NCBI RefSeq assembly: GCF_001647085.1
Contig: NZ_CP015520.1
Span: 1,116,001 to 1,180,000 of the forward strand
DNA: 64,000 nucleotides
From: Thermococcus piezophilus
GTDB lineage: Archaea > Methanobacteriota_B > Thermococci > Thermococcales > Thermococcaceae
Direction of reading: 5' to 3'
Below are positions 19,301-28,226 of this stretch, piece by piece. Made by a program: the position numbers and the translations under genes. Numbering within the stretch: position 1 is the stretch's first letter; the number at the start of each line of letters is the position of its first letter. The notes below the pieces were generated by a model, which saw nothing but the letters and a program-made list of their open reading frames with translations, did no database searches and was not told where the DNA came from.

Positions 19301-19990
19301 AACGCGCAGGATTCCGGTTACAACAACCCTATCACCGGGCAGGGCCGTGTCCACGAGGTCATCTAGGAGTATCGCATCCACGAAGCGCGGCATCTGGCCG
19401 CCCTTCAAACTCTCTGGCCTGTCCTGAAGGCGAAAGCTCTGGAAGTTGATGAACTTGCTCTTGTCCACATCGAGGTCGATGTTCCTGCTTCCACACGCAT
19501 CGCACTTGTTCGGCTTGACTATGTTCTCATAGGGCCTCTGGATCCTCACCATCTCGTTTCCACAGTCTTTACACGCAAAGACGGCTCTCTCCACATATGG
19601 CTTGACTTCGCTCACGCGGGTAATTATTCCCTCCACCTGTATGAGCCTGTTTATATGCTCGCTCCCGAGATCCTTGACGAGGAGCGTCTTTGGAAGGTTG
19701 AAGAAGCGCGCGTGAACCTTGAACTCCTCCTCCTTCAAAAGCGGCGGCTCGCGGAGGACGATTTGGATCGCATCCTCAGCGGCAAGTATGCTTTCCTCCG
19801 GGTTCTTTATCAGCTCCTCCGCCAGCTCGGGGTCGTAGGAGTTAAGGTGTGCCCAGTCTATGGAGAGGGAGCGCTTGGGGGTTACTGTGAGCAGGTCCTT
19901 CAGCTTGTTTAAATACACCTCGTTGCCGTCGTCATCGACGTACTCCCTGAGGAAGCGCGCGTATCTCTCAATAATCTCCTCCCTGTCCAT
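13382..19990 (-). CDS. mcm: Replicative DNA helicase MCM with three inteins
   Basis: MCM is the hexameric 3'-5' helicase at the replication fork. The precursor has 2202 residues; removing inteins of 474, 635 and 410 residues leaves 683, the usual archaeal MCM length. Host domains are in order: the N-terminal domain with a zinc motif (CKDCGNEM, CDACGSR), the AAA+ core with Walker A (GDPGVAK, then GKSSSAAGL), Walker B (ALIDEFDKM), the arginine-finger region LSRFDLIFLL, and a C-terminal winged helix. The inteins split Walker A at GVAK/SQLL, the following conserved loop, and the segment after the HEALEQQ helix. Its start overlaps the gins23 stop by one base, so it is translationally coupled to its helicase partner. 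Confidence 0.96.
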   Translation of the reverse strand: MDREEIIERYARFLREYVDDDGNEVYLNKLKDLLTVTPKRSLSIDWAHLNSYDPELAEELIKNPEESILAAEDAIQIVLREPPLLKEEEFKVHARFFNLPKTLLVKDLGSEHINRLIQVEGIITRVSEVKPYVERAVFACKDCGNEMVRIQRPYENIVKPNKCDACGSRNIDLDVDKSKFINFQSFRLQDRPESLKGGQMPRFVDAILLDDLVDTALPGDRVVVTGILRVILEQKDKRPIFKKVLEVNHIEQLSKEIEELEITPEDEQKIRELARRKDIVDAIVDSIAPAIWGHRTVKKGIALALFGGVQRTLPDGTKLRGESHILLVGDPGVAKCVDYNTQVVLADGSLGKIGELVEGAIKRAKKEGTLSRVDDGFYAPIDLELYALDARTLKVKKAKANIAWKRTAPERMFLIRTASGREIRVTPTHPFFVFENGQFKTRKAEELKASDFIAVPRIIPIDGKPTMLWDIEIEKSKTAKSRLKPPEFADEEFWYVIGLLAGEGYAQNRNGSATIFFTNNDEKLIQKVYEYFRKLDLNPTIRKPHRGKSAKEVYVNSVEFFRLFKRLGIAENSSKKKVPSQIFSARVEDIKAFLRGYFDAEGTVDRAKPKITVVSASLELLRDVQHLLLRFGIKSQLHATRGRATNGKTKEAKTYYRLVITGKDVIKFGETIGFGVEEKAKLLAKVTNGIKLNTNVDVIPGVSKLLRELRESAGLRQKDLGINRSTYLHYEQGDRLPSREKLKTVVETLKEKSPDVPKKLKVLEMLADSDIFWDRVVEVREYKPEHPWVYDLQVPEHHNFIANDIFVHNSQLLRYVANLAPRAIYTSGKSSSAAGLCVAPDSIVVTDDGALEISLLTECQMRESGSIEYAEGIEYSPFLGETVSIEKGRIEQAPLSRVWRLKAPERLIKVKTTTGKELILTPETKLRTIEKGTLKWIKAEDIKPDTYVATVRRIEVPEKHITVLELLSDLDELVICGIKDKVRELIERACKNLGVTKRELAKRLWVSEDAVYYNWVSQNARGNIRMKHLRELIELAGTSWEEIKPECMSLQAGTGIKLPKYVDERLAYFAGLIAGDGDVSKSEWGVSIRFSNGSESLRKKFKSLAKELFDIEAKESRQSNRVPAVRFHSKIVAQLLEKLGIPPSPKSSHLDIAPQLMVAPEEVLAAFIRGLFDCDGTVVVREKGSSYIKLDTTSERLAKKLQLALLRFGIVSHLRRRRRAGAISEINGKQVVSKHDRWELKVYGENITKFAAFIGMEHPEKAKKLEKLVKALEGSKIDTDVDVVPEVGGLIREVREFYGLSIEDAYGSNLGSAVERGKPISRRALQRVVERLKERTDISKIPIELPNKLRLNIGHLIKPEELGMTYAEFYELFRRKRSRALPYDLLVKVANIIKERDEKTYREIVWTLSEISGNEERIRVKLSILEEIAHSDVLWEKVKDIEVIESPYKYVYDLTVEGSHSFIANGFIVHNTAAAVRDEFTGSWVLEAGVLVLADGGFALIDEFDKMSDRDRSAIHEALEQQSYHKDFELLLADGRKVKIGEFVDRLIEENRDKVILGKDTEILPVDDLYLLAYDLEKKEIVKVKADRVSRHIAPDHFIRLNFSNGIEITVTPEHPVMVWENGRIVEKPAKEVKEESLVIGVKSYPLLGNGKNGKELALSLFSDRNLYKFKKGVRFPPDAFRLSEDELKKFVKVIWERRRSKLNGKTCVRFPTKGLAEDFHDILLLLEVDSVVRSVGAAYVVLPRTREAAERFSKIVREECTTPYEEYLPGDFARAVLRAIKILNLRIPHSDRVKLYRNPVKRALVERYLQVARERIRELKNLEEERNYEAIFEVLSGARLYRKYGTTPKRLKKLALENVEWAVRITLDEAEQLIKAAERELAPVEEYLKSNVCFHVVSKVKKIPNTDSKWVYDVTMEPHHLFISHGLVLHNTISISKAGITATLNARTTVIAAANPKYGRFNRHKSLPEQLDLPPTLLSRFDLIFLLLDEPDEKVDSSIAEHILKVRRGEAEAVTPKIPYDLLKKYIAYARKNIHPVLSKEAMDEIKHYYVRMRKGFKKSGEEEGVRPIPITARQLEALIRLSEAHARMRLSETVTREDAREAIRIVEEMIRKIATDEEGTLDVSILEVGKSSKKINKIDKLIDIIKTLEGEGEFGAPEDKVIEAAKQAGLGSENEIRKLLNGLKRDARIYEPRAGFYRVL
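14195..15424 (-). mobile_element. MCM intein 3 (Ser start, degenerate endonuclease, 410 residues)
   Basis: It is inserted between HEALEQQ and TISISKAG, begins with Ser (precursor residue 1523), has block B TPEH and ends LVLHN before a host Thr. All splicing residues look intact. No full LAGLIDADG motif is visible. A segment near residues 166-205 (LKKFVKVIWERRRSK, then RFPTKGLAEDFHDILLLL) has the layout of the second endonuclease motif and its following strand and helix, but the acidic Asp-Gly is replaced by Arg. It appears to splice but to have lost homing activity. Confidence 0.9.
15578..17482 (-). mobile_element. MCM intein 2 (Cys start, 635 residues, no block B histidine)
   Basis: It is inserted after GKSSSAAGL, begins with Cys (precursor residue 837) and ends FIVHN before a host Thr. 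Endonuclease motifs FAGLIAGDG (about 233-241) and FIRGLFDCDG (about 331-340) keep their acidic residues. Block B reads LTPETKL, so the usual TxxH histidine is replaced by Thr. The element is unusually long because of a helix-turn-helix-like segment before the endonuclease (GVTKRELAKRLWVSEDAVYYN, about 158-178) and a further helical region after it. Splicing must use another residue in place of the histidine. Confidence 0.92.
17564..18985 (-). mobile_element. MCM intein 1 (Cys start, LAGLIDADG endonuclease, 474 residues)
   Basis: This is a protein-splicing element inserted in Walker A, after GDPGVAK. It begins with Cys (precursor residue 336), has block A (CVDYNTQVVLADG) and block B with the TPTH histidine near residue 91-94 of the intein, and ends FVHN before a host Ser. 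Two dodecapeptide-like endonuclease motifs are present: YVIGLLAGEG (about 160-169) and FLRGYFDAEG (about 258-267), both with acidic residues. A helix-turn-helix-like segment (SAGLRQKDLGINRSTYLHYEQG) follows before the C-terminal splicing blocks. It looks competent for both splicing and homing. Confidence 0.93.
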
Positions 19991-20484
19991 CAGCTCTCAC
20001 CCAACCACTCGTTTCTTATCTTCGAAAGCTGCAGGTAGACCCTTCTCTCCTCGGGGGAAAGTCTTGAAAGGAGTTCAAGGCTGTTAGGCCTAAGCATGAC
20101 TGAGTTAAGTATCTTCTTGAAGCGTATAGCCTTGAGGTGCTCCAGCTTCTTCTTTAGGTTGGCCAGCTTGGTGAGCTTGACGTTTATGGTCTCGACGTTG
20201 TCGCCGGCATTCATCCTGACATAGTTCTCGAGGTAGTACATATAGAAAGCGGCCCTCTCGTAGAGTCCGGAGGGGATGGGCATGAGCGGCTCGTTGTTCC
20301 TTTCCTCCGCTATTGCCCTGTCTATCTCTCCTATCACCTTGTCGGTTTCGTCAATTACTTCGACGATTCCAGCTTCCCAAAGTTCCTTCGCCTTCCAGTC
20401 TTCAATGAGAACGATGTCCCCGGCGTTCCAATCGCTAAAGGGACGAAGGATTTTAACGGCTATGATTGCCCTCCCTGTGAACAT
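19990..20484 (-). CDS. gins23: DNA replication complex GINS23
   Basis: GINS stimulates MCM and bridges it to GAN/Cdc45 and the polymerase in the archaeal CMG-like complex. The 164-residue protein has the small beta domain at the N-terminus (VKILRPFSDWNAGDIVLIED) and the helical A domain at the C-terminus. That BA order is the Psf2/Psf3-like GINS23 type rather than GINS51. A GGGTGATGTC ribosome site precedes the ATG. The stop overlaps the mcm start by one base, consistent with co-translation of the pair as known in Pyrococcus. Confidence 0.88.
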   Translation of the reverse strand: MFTGRAIIAVKILRPFSDWNAGDIVLIEDWKAKELWEAGIVEVIDETDKVIGEIDRAIAEERNNEPLMPIPSGLYERAAFYMYYLENYVRMNAGDNVETINVKLTKLANLKKKLEHLKAIRFKKILNSVMLRPNSLELLSRLSPEERRVYLQLSKIRNEWLGES

Positions 20485-20590
20485 GACATCACCCTCTCGG
20501 ATATACCCCTAAGGTCTTGGGCCTATTAATCTTTGGGTGGCCCTGGGTTAAGGCTATAAGCCCAAACTCCTCATTATCATCGGTGAGAGC

Positions 20591-21103
20591 ATGCTGATAG
20601 GAATAATGAGCGACACACACGACAACCTTCCTGCCATAAGGAAAGCCGTCGAGTTTTTTAACAAGCAGAACGTCGAGCTGGTGATTCACGCTGGCGATTA
20701 CGTGGCGCCATTCGTAGCGAGGGAGCTCAGGAGACTCAAGGCGCCCCTGAAGGGAGTCTTCGGCAACAATGACGGTGAGAAGAAGGGTCTCTACGAGGTG
20801 CTGGGAATAGCCGACGAGATACTCGAGATGGAGGCCGACGGAATGAAGATATCTGTTACCCACGGCACGGACGAGAGGATCGTTAGGGCCCTGGCCAGGA
20901 GCAGGCTTTACGATGTTGTCGTCGTTGGCCACACTCACCGCTATGAAATCAGAGAAGACGGCAGAACCATACTGGTGAACCCCGGCGAGGTCTGCGGTTA
21001 CGTTACGGGAGTTAAGAGCGTTGCACTGCTCGACACAAGGAAGAGAGAGGTCAGGATAGTGAACATTGAGACTGGGGAGATGCTGGGCGTCATGAGTCTT
21101 TAA
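20591..21103 (+). CDS. MJ0936/YfcE-type metallophosphodiesterase
   Basis: This 170-residue enzyme of the calcineurin-like superfamily probably hydrolyses phosphodiesters with two divalent metals; its natural substrate is unknown. All metal ligand motifs are present: SDTHDN (7-12), GD in HAGDYV, GNND, a downstream HG (VTHGT) and the terminal GHTH. The gene is divergent from gins23-mcm, with about 100 bases between them, and lies just upstream of an unknown gene and rtcA on the same strand. Confidence 0.9.
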   Translation: MLIGIMSDTHDNLPAIRKAVEFFNKQNVELVIHAGDYVAPFVARELRRLKAPLKGVFGNNDGEKKGLYEVLGIADEILEMEADGMKISVTHGTDERIVRALARSRLYDVVVVGHTHRYEIREDGRTILVNPGEVCGYVTGVKSVALLDTRKREVRIVNIETGEMLGVMSL

Positions 21104-21137
21104 CGGGTGCCTCAAATCAGAAGCGAATGGATTGGCG

Positions 21138-23838
<2,701 letters not shown>

Positions 23839-23848
23839 TCCCACCACC

Positions 23849-24172
23849 TCACGACTGATAGATTTCGAGAACCTCGCCGGGCTTGGCCTTAAGGTCGCCC
23901 TCAAGTATTAGGGCAACCGTATCACCATCAATCGCAAAATCGACGGTTTTCCTTTCCTTCTCTATTTTGTATATCACAGCGACTTCTTTTCCCCTGAGCT
24001 TGTAGCCGGGGTAGATGATTCCGTTCTCGACCTTTCCGATGAGGGTTTCCTTTCCGAGAATCTTGAAGGTTTTTTCAACCCTGAACTTTCCGACAGGCTT
24101 CCTTGAGACTATCTGAATTTCCTCAGTACTGGTTTCCTTCTTCCCACCGAACAGCCTGCTCAGGAATCCCAT
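23849..24172 (-). CDS. Small EF-Tu domain 2-like beta-barrel protein
   Basis: This 107-residue protein starts with a short basic amphipathic helix (MGFLSRLFGGKK). The beta-rich remainder resembles translation-factor domain 2: VEKTFKILGKETLIGKVENGIIYPGYKLRG, then DGDTVALILEGDLKAKPGEVLEIY. There is no GTPase domain. Domain 2 folds bind RNA or tRNA acceptor ends in larger factors; here the role is unknown. The start follows GGGGAAGAGC. It sits between the sulfhydrogenase operon and the TatD-like gene, all on the minus strand. Confidence 0.65.
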   Translation of the reverse strand: MGFLSRLFGGKKETSTEEIQIVSRKPVGKFRVEKTFKILGKETLIGKVENGIIYPGYKLRGKEVAVIYKIEKERKTVDFAIDGDTVALILEGDLKAKPGEVLEIYQS

Positions 24173-24219
24173 GCTCTTCCCCAGAGGGATTGGAGAAGAG
24201 GAAATAAAAAGATTGCCGG

Positions 24220-25467
24220 CTAAAGCTTCACGATGTGTACCGAGCAGGAGATGCACGGGTCAAAGGCCCTCACAGTCTCCTCGAGCCTCTGGATTAGCGA
24301 GCACTCATCGAGCTCGCCGTAACCTCTCTTGGCTTCCCTCAGCAGGCTGAGCTCCATCATGGCGTGGTTGAGGGCCGTGGGCGTTATAATGTTCGAGTAA
24401 AAGACATTTCCAGAGCCGTCTATGCGGTAGTGGTGTATGAGCACTCCCCTGGGAGCCTCGACGTAGCCGATGCCCTCGCCTTCCCGGACCGCTATTGGGA
24501 TGTTCTCTCCTTCGAGTCCCTTATCGAGCAGTGTCTTCGCTATTTCATTCGCCCGTTCGAGACTGTATACAAGCTCTATGGCCTGGGCGAGGTTGTTATA
24601 GCTCACGTAACCGGTGGCGAGCTTTTCCCTGTGCTCCTCGAAGAGCCTCTTCGCCATGGGCGTTAGTGAGTCAGCCTTTAGAAGGAGCCTCGCCAGCGCC
24701 CCGACGAGGAAGGGTTCGCCGTTATAATGGCTCTGCTTGGCAAAGCTGTAAACCAGCGAGCGTTCCTCTATCCTCTCCGTATAGTGGAAGGTGCCCTCTT
24801 CGTTGGAAACCAGCTTGTCACCCCAGAGGTAGCCGTCCGTCGCGACGAAGTGTTCCGCCTTTTCACCGTAGGGTTCAAGCGAAGCAAAGAGCCTTACAGC
24901 CCTCCTCGCGAGCTTTAGCAGTGCCCCGCTTTCCCTCTCGAAGAGTTCAAGCTCTTCAACAGTTGGATACCTGCCGAAGCCGCCCGGCTTAACGTTTATA
25001 CCGTGTATCTCCCTCCCTCCGATGATTTCCCTCAGCCTGTTTCCAAAGGCCTTTATGGCGAGCCCCTCTCTCACCAGCTCCCCGTGCTTTGTTGCCATCC
25101 TTATGGCGTCTGGATAGCCGAATATATCAGGAGCAACGAGTAGGTAGAGGTGAAGCGCGTGGCTTTCGAGCAGTTCTCCTATAAGACCAAGCTCCCTTAG
25201 CAATTGGATTTCCTCTGGAACATCAACGCCGAAGGCCCGCTCTATGGCCATGACCGAGGCGACGCTGTGGGAGAGGTAGCAGATGGCACATATCCTCGCC
25301 TCCAGGTCGGGGACGTCGTAGTAATGCCTCCCCAGAGTCAGCAGCTCGAAGAAGCGCGGTCCCTCGACTATTTTTAACCTCACGTTCTTCACTTCACCGT
25401 CCTCGACGACTATCTCCGCCTTCCCGTTGCCCTCGACGCGTGTGAATTCCCTCAGCTCGATTATCAT
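24220..25467 (-). CDS. shyA: Cytosolic [NiFe]-sulfhydrogenase II alpha (catalytic) subunit
   Basis: This is the large subunit that holds the NiFe(CN)2CO site and interconverts H2 with protons. The 415-residue protein has both Cys pairs that ligate the metal: RICAICYLSH (about 63-72) and the C-terminal DPCISCSVH. RVEGNGKAEI and ESHALHLYLL are also typical. The four residues after the His suggest the C-terminal extension that the maturation protease removes. MIIEL at the start and the overall pattern resemble hydrogenase II of Pyrococcus more than hydrogenase I. The ATG overlaps the delta stop by four bases. Confidence 0.93.
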   Translation of the reverse strand: MIIELREFTRVEGNGKAEIVVEDGEVKNVRLKIVEGPRFFELLTLGRHYYDVPDLEARICAICYLSHSVASVMAIERAFGVDVPEEIQLLRELGLIGELLESHALHLYLLVAPDIFGYPDAIRMATKHGELVREGLAIKAFGNRLREIIGGREIHGINVKPGGFGRYPTVEELELFERESGALLKLARRAVRLFASLEPYGEKAEHFVATDGYLWGDKLVSNEEGTFHYTERIEERSLVYSFAKQSHYNGEPFLVGALARLLLKADSLTPMAKRLFEEHREKLATGYVSYNNLAQAIELVYSLERANEIAKTLLDKGLEGENIPIAVREGEGIGYVEAPRGVLIHHYRIDGSGNVFYSNIITPTALNHAMMELSLLREAKRGYGELDECSLIQRLEETVRAFDPCISCSVHIVKL

Positions 25468-26204
25468 GGCTCCCACCTCGCGAAGGTCTTGAACTTCCTG
25501 ATGATGTAGTCCTCATCGTAGCCGAGGTCCTTCAGTATCTCATACTCGCTCGCTGGATTTACCTCGCCGGGTAGAGGCCCGCGGCAGCCTATGCAGCCCA
25601 ATCCTGAGCGTATGCATGCCGCGTTGCAGCCGCCGTAGGTTATCGGACCGAGGCAGGGCAGGTTCTTCTTCACCAGAACGCATTCGTACTCGTTGAGCTT
25701 GCACTCGACGCAGACTGGGTAGTCTTTCCTGACCGGCTCCACGCCTTTGGCTATGTCGATCAGAACCTGATATATCTCCTCCTTGTCGTAGGGACAGCCG
25801 GGGAGGGCGAAATCCACGGCTACGTATTCGACAACTGGTTTTGAATCGAGGGCCCTCATGGGGTTGCCCTTGTCTCCGTAGACTTCCTCCAGCTTCTTCC
25901 TTATGCTTCCCTCGACGCTCGCTTGAACGGAGCCGTGGGTCGCGCAGGTTCCGAGGGCTATGAGATAATCGGAGTGGTTCCTGGCTTCCTTGAGGAGTGC
26001 CAGGTCGCGCTGGCTCGAGACGGTGCCCGTGATGAGGGCCACATCGTAGTGGTTTTCCCCACTTAGGCTCGTCGCCATGTGGAACTCGCTTATCTCGTAG
26101 AACTCGAGGAGGTCGAAGAGCCTCTCGTAGATGAAGAGAATGTTGAGCGCGCAGCCACCGCAGTCGGTAAGCTCAAAAACCGCGAGCTTGAGCTTCTCCA
26201 TCAT
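25464..26204 (-). CDS. shyD: Sulfhydrogenase II delta (small hydrogenase) subunit
   Basis: The delta subunit relays electrons from the NiFe site through Fe-S clusters. The 246-residue protein has the small-subunit cluster ligands: DCGGCALN near the N-terminus, GTCATHG, LPGCPYD and a C-terminal Cys-rich segment (CVECKLNEYECVLVKKNLPCLGP, then CNAACIRSGLGCIGCRGP). It has no Tat signal, so the complex is cytosolic. The first of two tandem ATGs overlaps the gamma stop as ATGA and is preceded by GAGGGGGTTG. Confidence 0.93.
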   Translation of the reverse strand: MMEKLKLAVFELTDCGGCALNILFIYERLFDLLEFYEISEFHMATSLSGENHYDVALITGTVSSQRDLALLKEARNHSDYLIALGTCATHGSVQASVEGSIRKKLEEVYGDKGNPMRALDSKPVVEYVAVDFALPGCPYDKEEIYQVLIDIAKGVEPVRKDYPVCVECKLNEYECVLVKKNLPCLGPITYGGCNAACIRSGLGCIGCRGPLPGEVNPASEYEILKDLGYDEDYIIRKFKTFARWEP

Positions 26205-27076
26205 ATCAACCCCCTCGTCGAGAGAGCGTCCCAGTATGTGAAGACGGGGCCGTCCTTGCAGACGTACTTTATTGAGGTGCTCGTCCCTACTATACAGTGG
26301 CCGCACTTGCCTATTCCGCAGCGCATGCGCCTCTCGAGGGTCATGTAAATCCTCCCTGGAGAGAGCTTCCTGTCGAGGAGCTCCCTGATGACGAAGCGGT
26401 ACATCACCGGCGGGCCGCAGATGAGGGCGTAGGTGTTCTCCACGTCGAAGATCTCTCCCCTGAACAGGTCTGTAACGACACCCTTGCACACCCTGTCAGA
26501 GAAGCCCCTCTCAAGGTAAACGCACGAGGGGCTCTCCACCTCGTAGGCGAGCTTCACCTTACACCCCATCGCCTTACCGTGCTTCATCAGGTGGACTATT
26601 TCGTCGCGGAAGAGTATGTCTTCGTAGGCCTTCGTCCCGTAGAAGAGCCAGACGTCCTCATACTTTGCCGTGTCAAGTGCATACCAGAGGACGGAGCGGA
26701 GGGGTGCCATTCCCAATCCACCAGCGACGAGGATGAGGTTAGAACCCTCCATCTCCTCCATTGGGAAGCCGTTACCGTAGGGCCCGCGAATGCCGACGAT
26801 TTCACCCTCCTTCATTTTGTGGATGAACTTGGTCATCCTTCCCGCCTTCCTGATGCAGAGCTGTATGTAACCCTTCCTCGTCGGTGAGGAGCAGAGGCTT
26901 ATCGGGAACTCCCCGAAACCCCTCATGTCAACGATAACGAACTGCCCAGGCCTGAAGGTGAAGTGCTCCCCCACCTCAGGGTCAAGGAAGCGCAGTGTAA
27001 AGAGCTTCTCCCTTGGCGTCAGGTCCTTCATCTCAAGAATGCGGGCGTCGTAGCTCTGATGGGGGTTTTCACTCAT
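26201..27076 (-). CDS. shyG: Sulfhydrogenase II gamma (flavin, NAD(P)H-binding) subunit
   Basis: The gamma subunit exchanges electrons with NAD(P)H. The 291-residue protein is a ferredoxin-NADP reductase-type module. It has the FAD-binding RPGQFVIVDMRG and ISLCSSP region, a nucleotide-binding VAGGLGMAPLRSVL motif, and a C-terminal [2Fe-2S] binding segment (RCGIGKCGHC followed by CKDGP). Its start overlaps the beta stop by four bases. The same architecture occurs in SudB, encoded divergently. Confidence 0.93.
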   Translation of the reverse strand: MSENPHQSYDARILEMKDLTPREKLFTLRFLDPEVGEHFTFRPGQFVIVDMRGFGEFPISLCSSPTRKGYIQLCIRKAGRMTKFIHKMKEGEIVGIRGPYGNGFPMEEMEGSNLILVAGGLGMAPLRSVLWYALDTAKYEDVWLFYGTKAYEDILFRDEIVHLMKHGKAMGCKVKLAYEVESPSCVYLERGFSDRVCKGVVTDLFRGEIFDVENTYALICGPPVMYRFVIRELLDRKLSPGRIYMTLERRMRCGIGKCGHCIVGTSTSIKYVCKDGPVFTYWDALSTRGLI

Positions 27077-28077
27077 CTCAGCGACCCCCTAACCTCTTCA
27101 AGAACCTTAACGTGCTCTATCTTCGCGGGGCAGAACTCATCGCAGCGGCCGCAGCCCACGCAGTTGTAACCTGAGGAGGGGTCGAAGTAGCTCTTGCAGT
27201 AATAGCGGTGCCTGAACCTGTCGAGACGGGTCGGCCTGAAGTTGTGTCCCCCAGCAACCAGGCCGTGGTTTTCCATAAAGCACGAATCGTAGCGGCGCTC
27301 CCTCACGGATTCATATGAGTTTATCCACCGGTCGCAGACCTCGTAACATCTACATGTTGGGCAGACCATGTTGCAGTTGCCGCAGGCTAGGCATATCTCG
27401 GCATACTTCTTCCACACCGGGCTATTGTAGGCCAGGTCGAGCATATCGGCGAGCCCTTCTCCGGGAAGCTCCTTCTTGAAGGATTTGGAGCGTTTCTCCT
27501 CGAACTCCTTGAAGTTCCTCAAATCTTCGTCCGTTACCTCCTCGAAGAGGTCCTCGTTTGCCCAGGCTATCTCGTGCCCCCTCACGCTTCCTACCCTCAC
27601 CAGCCAGCCGTCTGGGAGCTCGTGGAGGAAGAGGTCGAACCCGTCCATGGCGAAGCGTGTGCCTAAGCTCTTGCAGAAGCAGTACTCGTCGGGCATACAG
27701 CTTATCCCGATTATCAGCGCCTTCTCGCGTCTTGCCTTGTAGTACGGGTCGATGGGTTCCTCGAGATAGACCTTATCCAGAATCTTGAGCCCGTGGATAT
27801 CGCAGGAGTGGAGTCCGAATAGAACTATGGGCTCGGCGTTACTTCTGTTCTCCCAGTGGCCGTTTTTGAGCTGGAACATCTTCTCCCTCGGCCTCACGAA
27901 GAACTTCTTGGGCGGCAGCATCGTCCTCGTGTAGTTGAGTTCTATTTCCTCCTGGTCATGAACCTCTTGGAAGGTGTAGATGCTTCCCCTTTTGGTGGGG
28001 GCGTAGACTTTACCCCAGTTCCGTAGGGAATTAAAAAATGAGCTGAAGTTCTCGATCGACAGTTTTACATATCTCAA
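27073..28077 (-). CDS. shyB: Sulfhydrogenase II beta (ferredoxin-like) subunit
   Basis: The beta subunit carries Fe-S clusters and, with gamma, gives the complex its sulfur reductase activity. The 334-residue protein has an N-terminal domain with LFGLHSCDIHGLKILD and CMPDEYCFCKS, and two [4Fe-4S] motifs at the C-terminal side: CLACGNCNMVCPTC and CVGCGRCDEFCPAK. It is the first gene of shyBGDA. The upstream region carries a TATA-like ATTATAAG at 28103-28110 on its strand and a SurR-type site further upstream. Confidence 0.92.
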   Translation of the reverse strand: MRYVKLSIENFSSFFNSLRNWGKVYAPTKRGSIYTFQEVHDQEEIELNYTRTMLPPKKFFVRPREKMFQLKNGHWENRSNAEPIVLFGLHSCDIHGLKILDKVYLEEPIDPYYKARREKALIIGISCMPDEYCFCKSLGTRFAMDGFDLFLHELPDGWLVRVGSVRGHEIAWANEDLFEEVTDEDLRNFKEFEEKRSKSFKKELPGEGLADMLDLAYNSPVWKKYAEICLACGNCNMVCPTCRCYEVCDRWINSYESVRERRYDSCFMENHGLVAGGHNFRPTRLDRFRHRYYCKSYFDPSSGYNCVGCGRCDEFCPAKIEHVKVLEEVRGSLR

Positions 28078-28102
28078 ATGTATCGCCCCCGTTACGTGGC
28101 AT

Positions 28103-28110
28103 CTTATAAT
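28103..28110 (-). promoter_or_regulatory. Probable TATA box of shyBGDA
   Basis: Read on the minus strand this is ATTATAAG, about 26 bases upstream of the shyB ATG, which would make the leader very short. A weaker AT-rich candidate lies at 28130-28137 and would give a longer leader that includes the GGGGGCGAT sequence. Confidence 0.4.
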
Positions 28111-28146
28111 CTACAGTTTGTAAAAGAGCGATTTAAGGGTTCTTCA

Positions 28147-28171
28147 AACCAACAGTTACCAACTGATGGTT
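28147..28171. promoter_or_regulatory. SurR-type operator between hydrogenase and Nfn operons
   Basis: The sequence matches AAC-n5-GTT-n3-AAC-n5-GTT exactly, with GTT at 28155-28157, AAC at 28161-28163 and GTT at 28169-28171. GTTn3AACn5GTT is the known binding consensus of SurR, the redox-switched Thermococcales regulator of hydrogenase and sulfur genes. Here it holds in both orientations. The site lies about 40 bases upstream of the shyB TATA candidate and 17 bases upstream of the sudB TATA box, a placement compatible with activation of both. Confidence 0.8.
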
Positions 28172-28187
28172 GAGTATTCGAAAAGGG

Positions 28188-28194
28188 TTTTATA
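28188..28194 (+). promoter_or_regulatory. TATA box of sudBA
   Basis: TTTTATA lies 39 bases before the sudB GTG start. The SurR-type site is directly upstream. Confidence 0.55.
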
Positions 28195-28226
28195 GGAACT
28201 CGTCTCAAAATATCAAGGTGGGAACT

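Noticed and set aside
24220-28077. Assignment of the hydrogenase as hydrogenase I (HydBGDA)
   Set aside because: The alpha subunit start, length and metal-site context (RICAICYLSH) fit the hydrogenase II type better, as does the divergent Sud/Nfn neighbour.
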